Source: Zobellia uliginosa
GTDB taxonomy: Bacteria > Bacteroidota > Bacteroidia > Flavobacteriales > Flavobacteriaceae
DNA length: 64,000 nt
Reading direction: 5' to 3'
NCBI RefSeq assembly: GCF_900156625.1
Contig: NZ_FTOB01000009.1
Coordinates: forward strand, 1 to 64,000
The position numbers were made by a program, and so were the translations under genes. The notes below the pieces were generated by a model. That model saw nothing but the letters and a program-made list of their open reading frames with translations. It did no database searches and was not told where the DNA came from. Each line of letters starts with the position of its first letter. The stretch's first letter is position 1. Shown piece by piece: positions 56,445-64,000 of the stretch.

Positions 56445-58178
56445 TTAGTTATGTACGGGTTCGATGCGTTCTTCGATATCCGCAACGAATTTTAGGATGG
56501 CATCACTAGAGATCAAATAGTTGGTCGCTCCATATTTTTTATCCATTTGCACCGCTAGGTCCTCTAACTTTCGGAGACTTTGGGACAATGCATTGCGGTT
56601 TTGCCTTGTCGGGCGATCTCGGTTGATGATATATCTCAGGTAGGCTTCTATATGGGGCATACTAAGTTTTACAAAGTCTTCCATAAGCAAAAATTGTCCC
56701 TTTACCTTTTGATACTCTTTTTTTGAGAGGATTTTTTTTACCGACTCTATATCTGAAATCGATTCACGGCATAAGGCCAAGGCCTCTTCACGTTCGTTCA
56801 GTGCCATTTTTATAATTTCTTCGGTAGGGTGATAGACGAATGCCTCGATCAGAGCATTGTTCTTTATATCATCGGGATTCCATTTGATCATTGATTTCCC
56901 GGTATGAAGCACTTGGGCCGTCATATAATCGAGTGAAGCCATCTTACTGTGTTCCTGCACCCAAACTCCCTTAAAGTAATACACTGAGTTAGCGATATCA
57001 TCGGTCCGCTTTAAAGCCCTGACCATAGTTGGTGCCGCCTCCTTTCCAAATTTATCCATCGCCCAATCATCCCACACTTTCCGTACATCTACATAGGGGT
57101 CTTTCGCAAAGCGTGACAGGGCATATAGATTTACTTCATTGTAATTTTCGAACAGGGTCTGGTCCTTTTCCCAATAGGTACGCATGGCCAAAGTACGTAT
57201 GGCCCTGTTGTGGTTTAAGGCATGCTGAACCCTGACCTGTATCTCCTCCGGAAAACAATAAGGAATAAAAGACCTCCCCCAATATTCCCCTACACCATCA
57301 AACAATAGAGAGGCCCTGGTATTTGTTTCCATCATTATACGATTCGGCCCCTTATACGGGTCCCAATCACCCGACTGGGACTTATGCACCATCAAAAAGG
57401 ACTCATTTCTCCGTTCAAGTTCTTTCAACGACTCTAACAATAATTTTTCTTGGTAGGGATAATGGCTGAAAGTCAAAATGGAAAAATCCTTTTTCGCACG
57501 ATTAGCGCCCCGTATCACGGCGGCCATAAACTCGGTCAAATAATCCGCTTGCGAATAGTATTGGTTTTCCCCTTTATGCCAAGTAAGTGGCTTTTGCCAT
57601 TTGATTCCCGGAAAATAATTTAGGTCATCCAATATTGGGGTTTCCCATAAAAAATAATCCGTGGCATCTACCTGCGGAAATGTTTTAAAAAGAGCATAGG
57701 TCCTTTCCTCATAAAATTTCCACAATAGACCGTTTTCAAGATACCTCGCTTCTGGATAGAGGTTAAAAAAACTGTTCTTATCGTCGCTGTAATAATCCGT
57801 TGCGGGCAAACTGGGCTCTCCCCCACTCAAGGTAATTCTGATACCATGATCTTTGAACCATTGCAGCTGCCTTTCATATTTGGCTTTTTCTTCTAGGCTT
57901 CCCCCTTGTTCGATTTTTGAAAACCCTTCTATGTTGAGATATTTATAGGCTATGGCATTTCCTCCTCCGTAAATACGGACTTCCCTTACCCCGTATTGAA
58001 GAATTTTTTGCCGGGTCATTTCAAGGCTTGCCTCCAATTGGGGATCCATAAGGAGTCCCAATCTAAACCCAATGGCCAAATCGAGCCCAGAACGCTTGTC
58101 CGCATCTTTCTGGCCCTGTAAAGATGTACCGAGCATTGACAAAACGATCAAAGTGGCCAAAGCCTTCACTTTCAACAT
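56445..58178 (-). CDS. Uncharacterised secreted protein, possible alpha-glucuronidase-like TIM barrel
   Basis: I do not recognise the family. The 577-residue protein has a signal peptide (about 1-22). It reads as a TIM barrel (REVRIYGGGNAIAYKY, HGIRITLSGGEPSL, DYFLWETPILDDL, FDGVGEYWGR) followed by an all-helical C-terminus of ~230 residues. The passage YNEVNLYALSRFAKDPYVDV followed by RKVWDDWAMDKFG resembles the helical region of GH67/GH115-type glucuronidases. Glu in LWETP and in GVGEYWG are possible catalytic acids. It ends a minus-strand series after two glycosidase-like genes, so a glycan role is likely; it starts 63 bases after the six-hairpin gene. This is a good candidate for a new glycosidase family. 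Confidence 0.6.
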   Translation of the reverse strand: MLKVKALATLIVLSMLGTSLQGQKDADKRSGLDLAIGFRLGLLMDPQLEASLEMTRQKILQYGVREVRIYGGGNAIAYKYLNIEGFSKIEQGGSLEEKAKYERQLQWFKDHGIRITLSGGEPSLPATDYYSDDKNSFFNLYPEARYLENGLLWKFYEERTYALFKTFPQVDATDYFLWETPILDDLNYFPGIKWQKPLTWHKGENQYYSQADYLTEFMAAVIRGANRAKKDFSILTFSHYPYQEKLLLESLKELERRNESFLMVHKSQSGDWDPYKGPNRIMMETNTRASLLFDGVGEYWGRSFIPYCFPEEIQVRVQHALNHNRAIRTLAMRTYWEKDQTLFENYNEVNLYALSRFAKDPYVDVRKVWDDWAMDKFGKEAAPTMVRALKRTDDIANSVYYFKGVWVQEHSKMASLDYMTAQVLHTGKSMIKWNPDDIKNNALIEAFVYHPTEEIIKMALNEREEALALCRESISDIESVKKILSKKEYQKVKGQFLLMEDFVKLSMPHIEAYLRYIINRDRPTRQNRNALSQSLRKLEDLAVQMDKKYGATNYLISSDAILKFVADIEERIEPVHN

Positions 58179-58241
58179 GGTGTTTTTATTTAGTTACAAA
58201 CCTCATCTACGATTTTCCTTGACCGGGCCTACATAACCGCC

Positions 58242-60263
58242 TTAAAAGAACACCTGAACCGATTTTCCGTCCTTAATCGTTTTGTTCAGTATTACCGTTC
58301 CGTTAGTTTTAAGCACTGAGACCTTCAAGAGCCTTCCTTGCCTTTTTACGGAAATATCAAAATCTTCACCAAAGGCCTTTACTTTCTTTAAGGCCATATG
58401 ATCCCATTCCGCAGGTAATCGGGGCGTACATTTAAAGCTCTTTAGCCCGGTAGGGACAATCCCGAAAATACCCTCGGTAAACACCCGACAATAGAGACCG
58501 CTTTCTGCAGATAATTGGGCCATGTTCCCTTCAGGATAGGCCTCTACCACATAAGGCACCCGATTCCCCAACAACCGCTTGTTTGAAAACTCCTCTAATT
58601 TCTCCAACGATTGGGCATTGGCCCCTGCCAAAAAAGTTCCCCTAAGGGCATATAGGGTGCCCCTGTCCCAAAATATTTCAGATATAGCCTTGTTCTCGTC
58701 GTTCTTTTCGACATGTACCCCGTTTTCCGACCATAGTTTATCAAACAGGGCCTGGATCGTTCCTTCCTTTCGGTCATATATGCCCGTAACCAAGGGTAAA
58801 CATATCCAATGTCTCAGTTTCGTATGTCCATCATAATATCGATAGGTTTCCAATCCTTCGATGGTAGCCCCAAAATAGCTTTCGATATTCTTCTTGAGTG
58901 CCTTGGCCTGTTTTGTGTATGCACGCGTTGTACTACTACTCTCGTTCAGGGAATTTCCGAGACTTACCGCTAAGCCCAAGGCTCCGTAATACAGGCTCGA
59001 AGTTGACAAATTGGCCGTTCCCGTGGCTATCCTTCCTTCCATTTCATCCGATTCGGATGCCACTACCCCTGCACTGTTCAACTGTCTTCTATTGTATTCT
59101 AAACACCATTTTATCAATGGCCAAAGTTCTTTGCCTATTTCTTTATCGCCCGTACTCAAGGCAAATTGCGCGGCGCCATAAGCTATCATGGCCGCATCGC
59201 CACGATCTAAGGTGCTTTTGGGAGCGTCTCCCTCCATTTCAAAGGAATACGGTAAGTTGTTATACGCGTCGTTGATTTCTTTTGCAAATAGGCGATACAC
59301 GTTCAATGAAGCGTCATTACCCGTATCATAGCCCAAGTATGGAAAAAAGGGGCCTACATATTCAGCTTGGTCATTCGCCCAAAAACCTACATAGTAGCGC
59401 CCTCCCCCCGGAGAATGGATCAACCCGAGTTTAGATTCAAAAATACTTTCGGAGGCCCTTATCTTAGAAAACCCGAATAAGGTGTTCAATGTTGGGTCGG
59501 GCGTTTGTAGTTCCAATGAATTTTTCATTTGGTCTAAAAAAGCCAAACGTTCATTATAGTATTCATTTCCGGAAATCTCGACTTTGGGTTCATTGTTCAT
59601 GGTGGCCGAAATACCAATGGAAAAGGTATACGACTTAGCCGGTGCCAAGGTGGTTTCCTTCTCGATGTTCGACGCGACATGAATCGTATATACCCCTTTT
59701 GCCCCATCAAGGGTTTCCTTGACTTCCTTCTGCCCGCCATGTAACACGACCGGAGTGCTACCGGTGTTGGTCATTGTCCATTGTTCCACAAACAATCGTT
59801 GTCCCATGGAGGGAAAGAAAGTACGGATAAGGCTAACGCCATTTACCGCCTCGTGTACGATTTTCAACATGCCATTGATCCTTACCTCTTTTACGGGTCC
59901 GGGCACATAGATCCTATTCCCCATAGCGATAGAGGGTAGGATATTATCGGTGTAGACCCCTTTCAGGTAGGCGCGGTAGGCCTTCCAGTCGGCATCGTTG
60001 GTCTTTAGCAGGGTGCGTAACTGTGGGAAGAAAATTTCCCGGGAAATGGATACCTCCCTTTTTTCGTTAATGGAATAGCCGATAATACCCGAAACCCTTT
60101 TTCCCGACATTTCTATATTGTCTTCGTACGGATGGTTATAGCTCTGGGTAACGTCTAGCCGTATTTCATCGGTTTTTTCAATTGTCCAGTGTTGCCGCTC
60201 CTGCGCCATTTGCCCTTGCGATACCAAAAGGCCCACCATAATCATTAGCTTTTTTATTCCCAT
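58242..60263 (-). CDS. Six-hairpin (alpha/alpha)6 glycosidase-like secreted protein
   Basis: I chose the ATG at 60263 because it gives a good signal peptide (MGIKKLMIMVGLLVSQGQMA); the ATG at 60323 would lie inside the previous gene's coding end. The 673-residue product has an N-terminal beta-sandwich (to about 280) and an (alpha/alpha)6 barrel (about 300-600), with patterns such as YYVGFWANDQAEYVGPFFPYLG, GDAAMIAYGAAQFAL and EIFWDRGTLYALRGTFLAGA, then a small beta domain. Acidic candidates include DQAE and SDEMEGRI. The family is not clear; it belongs to the same superfamily as GH63, GH78 and GH95. It starts 29 bases after the GH63-like gene stop. Confidence 0.72.
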   Translation of the reverse strand: MGIKKLMIMVGLLVSQGQMAQERQHWTIEKTDEIRLDVTQSYNHPYEDNIEMSGKRVSGIIGYSINEKREVSISREIFFPQLRTLLKTNDADWKAYRAYLKGVYTDNILPSIAMGNRIYVPGPVKEVRINGMLKIVHEAVNGVSLIRTFFPSMGQRLFVEQWTMTNTGSTPVVLHGGQKEVKETLDGAKGVYTIHVASNIEKETTLAPAKSYTFSIGISATMNNEPKVEISGNEYYNERLAFLDQMKNSLELQTPDPTLNTLFGFSKIRASESIFESKLGLIHSPGGGRYYVGFWANDQAEYVGPFFPYLGYDTGNDASLNVYRLFAKEINDAYNNLPYSFEMEGDAPKSTLDRGDAAMIAYGAAQFALSTGDKEIGKELWPLIKWCLEYNRRQLNSAGVVASESDEMEGRIATGTANLSTSSLYYGALGLAVSLGNSLNESSSTTRAYTKQAKALKKNIESYFGATIEGLETYRYYDGHTKLRHWICLPLVTGIYDRKEGTIQALFDKLWSENGVHVEKNDENKAISEIFWDRGTLYALRGTFLAGANAQSLEKLEEFSNKRLLGNRVPYVVEAYPEGNMAQLSAESGLYCRVFTEGIFGIVPTGLKSFKCTPRLPAEWDHMALKKVKAFGEDFDISVKRQGRLLKVSVLKTNGTVILNKTIKDGKSVQVFF

Positions 60264-60291
60264 TGCGATCTGTGTTTTATTCAATTTCCCT

Positions 60292-61614
60292 TTAATCGAT
60301 ATCAAGTAACATCCAATTGTCATTGACTACGCCATCAAGTATATTTTCGGTACAGAGGTTCCAGCTTACAAAGCCGACTATATTTCCGTTTTCATCTACA
60401 TGGTCATCACTGGGTGCCAATGGCTCACCGGTTTCCGCACTATAGTTTTCGTGCATTGTATCGTGTTTTTCAATATCCTTCAGCAACAAGGTACCCAAGG
60501 CTTCCCCCAACCAGGCCACTTCATTTTCAAAACCGTATTTCTTCAGTCCGATTGAATAGATATAGTTGGCAATCGGCCAAACAGGCCCTTGCCAATTGGA
60601 AAAAGGTACAATTATATTTTTGTTATTGTAATCGGGATCTTCTGCCGAAAGTGACCTAAAGCCGTACTCTGCCTTCATTTGCTTTGGATCCAACAAGTGA
60701 TTTTGAATCATGGCCCTTCCCTCTTCTTGGGGGGCTATGCCCGCCATAAGGGGTACAAAGGAAGAGTAACTCACCCTTTTGTAAAAATGTCCGGTTTCAC
60801 GATCGACCGTATAATACATTTGATCTTCCTTCGACCATAAATGGGTATTGATAGCTTTCTTCAGGGCCTCTGCTTTTTCTGCGTACACCTTGGCGTCATT
60901 TTCTTTGCCGAGCACTTTTGCAATGCCTGCTTGGGCAAGGTATTCTTTATATTGCAGGGTACTGGCATCGGGGGCCAAAAAAGAACGCTTGTCTTCTTGA
61001 AAATAATTCATGGCCGGATTATTATCCGCTCCACTTTGCATGGCGATATCCCAATAAAACAGTCCTGTTTTTTCATCTTGCTGGGTACGTTCGCGGTACT
61101 CCAATACTTTTTTCAACTGCCCGTAATAAGGTTGGGCCCAAGAAAAATCGTTTAACCCTTTTGACGACAAGTACACTCCTTGGGACAAGAACGGCTTCAT
61201 TGCAAATTTCCCAAAAATAGGTCGGGGCCCCTTGGTAGTCGCACAACCGGAAACATAGCCTTCCTTATCGATTCCCTTGATAAGGTTGAGCGCCCAATAT
61301 TTTAAATACTCAGGTTTTCCCTTACTGACAAAATAGTTGCCCATAAAAAAACCGTCCCAATCCCACATTTGTTTATAGAATCCGGAAGGGATGAGATATG
61401 GATATTCCAAATAGCCCTCGCCCGGTTGGATGACTTTCTTAGACTGCCCAACAAAACTCTTGCTCAATTGCGCATATAGCTCCTTTAGTTTTTCGTCATT
61501 CGAAAAATCATCTACTAGTTCCGTATTTACCATAGCTTCATTATTGGGTGATTTGTTTTGCTTACAACCCGCCATCATCCCTATGGTCATACAAAGTAGA
61601 AATGCTTTTTTCAT
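60292..61614 (-). CDS. GH63/GH37-like glucosidase lipoprotein
   Basis: This 440-residue lipoprotein (lipobox Cys17) is an (alpha/alpha)6 barrel of the trehalase/mannosyl-oligosaccharide glucosidase superfamily. Landmarks are MWDWDGFF (Asp85, Asp87), QSGADNNPAMNYF (Asp197, the usual acid position), NWQGPVWPIANY and NYSAETGEPL with the base Glu. GH63 bacterial enzymes cut alpha-glucosidic or related bonds. Substrate is unknown. It lies 190 bases downstream of SusD, in the minus-strand PUL, and is followed by the six-hairpin gene after 29 bases. Confidence 0.85.
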   Translation of the reverse strand: MKKAFLLCMTIGMMAGCKQNKSPNNEAMVNTELVDDFSNDEKLKELYAQLSKSFVGQSKKVIQPGEGYLEYPYLIPSGFYKQMWDWDGFFMGNYFVSKGKPEYLKYWALNLIKGIDKEGYVSGCATTKGPRPIFGKFAMKPFLSQGVYLSSKGLNDFSWAQPYYGQLKKVLEYRERTQQDEKTGLFYWDIAMQSGADNNPAMNYFQEDKRSFLAPDASTLQYKEYLAQAGIAKVLGKENDAKVYAEKAEALKKAINTHLWSKEDQMYYTVDRETGHFYKRVSYSSFVPLMAGIAPQEEGRAMIQNHLLDPKQMKAEYGFRSLSAEDPDYNNKNIIVPFSNWQGPVWPIANYIYSIGLKKYGFENEVAWLGEALGTLLLKDIEKHDTMHENYSAETGEPLAPSDDHVDENGNIVGFVSWNLCTENILDGVVNDNWMLLDID

Positions 61615-61803
61615 CTATCTAATGATTTATTCGCCCCTTTCATAACTGGGCATATTTTTATGTAACAGGTCTCTTCCCTTTGTTATCGATTCAATTGAAA
61701 AGAACGCCCCAGTCCACGGTGCATTTCCTTAACGGTAGCCCCACGGACCAGCAAAAGCGTTCTCGTTCAACTCACAACTAACTCAATTCTATCTATTGCC
61801 AAA

Positions 61804-63267
61804 CTACCAGTTCGGGTTATTGGGTGCCAAATTCGGGTTGATATCGATCTCACTTTGAGGTATCGGCCACAATTCGTTCTTGCCCGCTATAAAAGCGTAG
61901 CCTTTGTCGGTCATTACTTCTGCAGCCGTGCCCCAACGAACCAGGTCAAAATATCGTTTTTGCTCAAAACACAATTCTACCCTTCTTTCGTGGTAAATAG
62001 CCTCGCGCATTTGCTCTTTAGCAATACCCGCATCAATCAACGGTACATTGGCCCGTTTTCGAATAGGATTGATAAAATTGACGGCCTCACCCGTACGATC
62101 GAGTTCGTTCAAGGTTTCCGCTTTTAAGAGAAGTATATCCCCTAGACGTATGACTACGTAATTGTTATCGACAAAATATGGGGTTCCCGCCGTGTAATCG
62201 TCAAAGGCAACCAAGCCTTTTCTACAGTTGTAACCCGTAGGTGACCATTCTCCTTTATAGACATCCCCACTAAACAAATCGCCATCTTTTAGAACGGAAG
62301 CTTCCAATCGGATATCGCCCGGTTCAAATTCGTCTACCAAATCTTGGGTCGGCAACATAAAACCGATTCCACCCCAATCAATGTCGGAAGACCTAGGAGA
62401 CATCCATCCGTTACGGTTATATCCTTCACGGTCACTGGCTCCACCTGTCTGGAAGTTTACTTGAAAAATCACTTCTTTGTTGGTTTCGTTTCCGATGCCG
62501 AAAATGGCGGAAAAATCATCGGAAAGATCATAGCCATAATCGTTGATCACACTTGTAAGCAAGGGGTCTGCTTCCTTCCACTTTTTCTGGAAGATATAAG
62601 ACTTGGCCAACAAGGCCTTCGCCGCTCCTACGGTAGCCCTACCCAAATCGTTATCAGACAGACCATCAGGTGTTTTCAGCCCTTCCATGGCCGCTGTAAG
62701 ATCGCCTTCGATGAATGCCCAAACCTCGGTTTCCGGACTTCTTGAAATTTCATAATCTTCAGGACTGTTCGGTTCGGTGACAATGGGTAAATCGCCGTAG
62801 CGAATCACTAAATCAAAATAACACAAGGCCCTAAGAAACTTGGCTTCGGCTACCAATGTTTTTTTAACATCGGCATCAATGCTCTCTTCGGTCATTTCCT
62901 GAATTTTTTGAATCGCCAGGTTGGCCCTGAATACAGGTACAAAATAAGCCTTCCATTTGTCTACGAAAATGTGGTTATCGGCCGATGCAATAAACTTTTG
63001 CACTTGATCCATACCCGGTTGATCCGAAGGTCCCCCCCCTCCTTTTTCCGCATCGTCCGATTGTACATCTTCTACAATAGACATGGCTCCATAGAGGGTA
63101 TAGCTCTGAATTCCGTCGTAAATGGCATTAACGGCCTGTGTGGCCTCTTCTTCATTGGTATAAAAAGTACCTACGCTCAGCGAACCCAAGGGTTCCTTAT
63201 CTAAAAAAGAATCGTCACAAGCGTATGTGCCTAAAGCCAGTAAAGTGATATATATGTATTTCTTCAT
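61804..63267 (-). CDS. SusD/RagB-family lipoprotein of the right-hand PUL
   Basis: This 487-residue lipoprotein (lipobox around Cys17, then DDSFLDKEPLGSLSVGTFYTNEEE split by the signal cleavage) has a standard SusD layout: LVAEAKFLRALCYFDLVIRYGDLPI, the ERRVELCFEQKRYFDLVRWGT signature and an NPNW ending. It lies 17 bases after the SusC stop. A poly-Gly run (KGGGGPSDQPG, about 75) may form a flexible loop. Confidence 0.95.
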   Translation of the reverse strand: MKKYIYITLLALGTYACDDSFLDKEPLGSLSVGTFYTNEEEATQAVNAIYDGIQSYTLYGAMSIVEDVQSDDAEKGGGGPSDQPGMDQVQKFIASADNHIFVDKWKAYFVPVFRANLAIQKIQEMTEESIDADVKKTLVAEAKFLRALCYFDLVIRYGDLPIVTEPNSPEDYEISRSPETEVWAFIEGDLTAAMEGLKTPDGLSDNDLGRATVGAAKALLAKSYIFQKKWKEADPLLTSVINDYGYDLSDDFSAIFGIGNETNKEVIFQVNFQTGGASDREGYNRNGWMSPRSSDIDWGGIGFMLPTQDLVDEFEPGDIRLEASVLKDGDLFSGDVYKGEWSPTGYNCRKGLVAFDDYTAGTPYFVDNNYVVIRLGDILLLKAETLNELDRTGEAVNFINPIRKRANVPLIDAGIAKEQMREAIYHERRVELCFEQKRYFDLVRWGTAAEVMTDKGYAFIAGKNELWPIPQSEIDINPNLAPNNPNW

Positions 63268-63284
63268 GGTTTCGTTTATTTGAA

Positions 63285-64000
63285 TTATAAGGATAAGTTT
63301 ACGCCCAGTACCAAAGAACTCGCAACAGGGTATTTGGCCCTATCGACACCAAGGTCTGTTCTAGACCCCTTGGTCTGGTACATCTCTGGGTCATAGCCAC
63401 GGTATGAGGTGAACGTATGTAGGTTCTCGGCACTGACATAAAAGCGCAGGCGGTCTACTTTCAATTTTTCCAAAACACTTTTCGGCAAAGAATAGCCCAA
63501 CTGTACGTTTTTGATTCTTATAAAAGAACCATCTTCGATCATACGAGAAGAACTTCTTGTATTTTGGTTTACATCGTCACGGGTCACCCTTGGTACAGAA
63601 TTGGAAGTTCCTTCACCCGTCCATCGGTTCAAGATATTGCTCCACTTGTTATAAGGTTCCGAGGCCGTCTCTATCTGACGAATCATACCGTTGTAAATAT
63701 CATTCCCGTAAGAACCGTAAAGACGTACGCTAAAGTCTACATTTTTGTAATTGGTCTGTGCATATGCCGAGAAAGTAAAATCGGGATTGGGATCACCGAT
63801 ATAGGTACGGTCTTTATCGTCAAGAACACCATCTTCGTTTACATCTACAAAGCGAATATCACCTGGTTTGGCATCGGGTTGCATGCCATGCGCGGCAACA
63901 TCGGAATCGTTTTGAAAAAGTCCGTCCGCTACATATCCGAAAAATTGACTAATAGGCTTGCCCACTTCGGTACGGGTCCAGCGTTCCCCCAAATACGCTT
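63285..64000 (-). CDS. SusC/RagA-family transporter, C-terminal part (cut by window end)
   Basis: The frame is open to base 64000, so only about 238 C-terminal residues are visible. They are the last barrel strands of a SusC (GKPISQFFGYVADGLFQNDSD, DVNEDGVLDDKDRTYIGDPNPDFTF, VQLGYSLPKSVLEKLKVDRLRFYVSAENL and a final LGVNLSL). The apparent start codon at 63992 is only a TTG inside the gene. It pairs with the SusD gene 17 bases downstream. Confidence 0.95.
   Translation of the reverse strand, partial: AYLGERWTRTEVGKPISQFFGYVADGLFQNDSDVAAHGMQPDAKPGDIRFVDVNEDGVLDDKDRTYIGDPNPDFTFSAYAQTNYKNVDFSVRLYGSYGNDIYNGMIRQIETASEPYNKWSNILNRWTGEGTSNSVPRVTRDDVNQNTRSSSRMIEDGSFIRIKNVQLGYSLPKSVLEKLKVDRLRFYVSAENLHTFTSYRGYDPEMYQTKGSRTDLGVDRAKYPVASSLVLGVNLSL

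Noticed and set aside
60264-60323. N-terminal extension of the six-hairpin protein
   Set aside because: It overlaps the end of the GH63-like gene and would hide the signal peptide.
1-64000. tRNA, rRNA, CRISPR, prophage or insertion-sequence features
   Set aside because: I looked for conserved tRNA arms, tandem spaced repeats and transposase-like proteins and saw none that could be supported.

Overview
The window looks like chromosome from a marine, alga-associated member of the Flavobacteriia, probably close to Zobellia or Maribacter. This rests on gene families: four SusC/SusD pairs, a hybrid two-component regulator, a type IX secretion sorting domain, a GldAFG-type ABC system, a GH117 enzyme with a formylglycine-type sulfatase, and a kappa-carrageenase/porphyranase-like GH16. 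No 16S rRNA or marker gene is present, so the genus is an inference. I found no rRNA, tRNA, CRISPR array, insertion sequence or prophage.

Layout. (A) 1-13.4 kb: the end of a gluconate 2-dehydrogenase subunit 3-like gene, a bidirectional terminator, a SusC/SusD pair with a divergent TPR/AraC membrane regulator, a DUF4442 gene, then a GH117 anhydrogalactosidase-type lipoprotein and an S1 sulfatase with a divergent TPR/LuxR-type regulator. This suggests use of a sulfated red-algal galactan. (B) 13.5-31.9 kb: a minus-strand polysaccharide utilization locus (PUL) with two SusC/SusD pairs, a DUF1735/DUF5627 lipoprotein, an Ig-repeat/CBM lipoprotein, a GH5 endoglucanase-type lipoprotein and a hybrid two-component sensor. 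A beta-glucan-type substrate is likely. Tandem 21-bp repeats lie upstream of its first gene. (C) 32.6-40.5 kb: a small Hsp20-like gene, then a compact operon of GldA, GldF, GldG, DUF4340, a NEW3-domain membrane protein and a second ABC ATPase/permease. (D) 40.9-53 kb: a cupin/AraC regulator divergent from SusC, SusD, a surface lipoprotein, a clan GH-A glycosidase, GH130, a sodium/solute symporter and a CE6-like esterase. The set fits an acetylated beta-mannoside-type glycan.

(E) 53-54.7 kb: an alpha/beta hydrolase and its TetR regulator, with two near-identical palindromic operators. (F) 55-64 kb: a secreted GH16 enzyme facing a minus-strand PUL of SusC (cut by the window end), SusD, a GH63/GH37-like lipoprotein, a six-hairpin glycosidase-like protein and a 577-residue protein that I cannot assign to a family.

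The PULs follow the usual division of labour. Surface or secreted enzymes cut the polymer, SusD and accessory lipoproteins capture fragments, SusC imports them by TonB energy, and periplasmic enzymes finish them. Each PUL has a different regulator class (TPR-AraC, TPR-LuxR, hybrid two-component, cupin-AraC). The most promising unknowns are the double-ABC operon in region C, the unassigned 577-residue protein in region F and the unassigned GH-A enzyme in region D.
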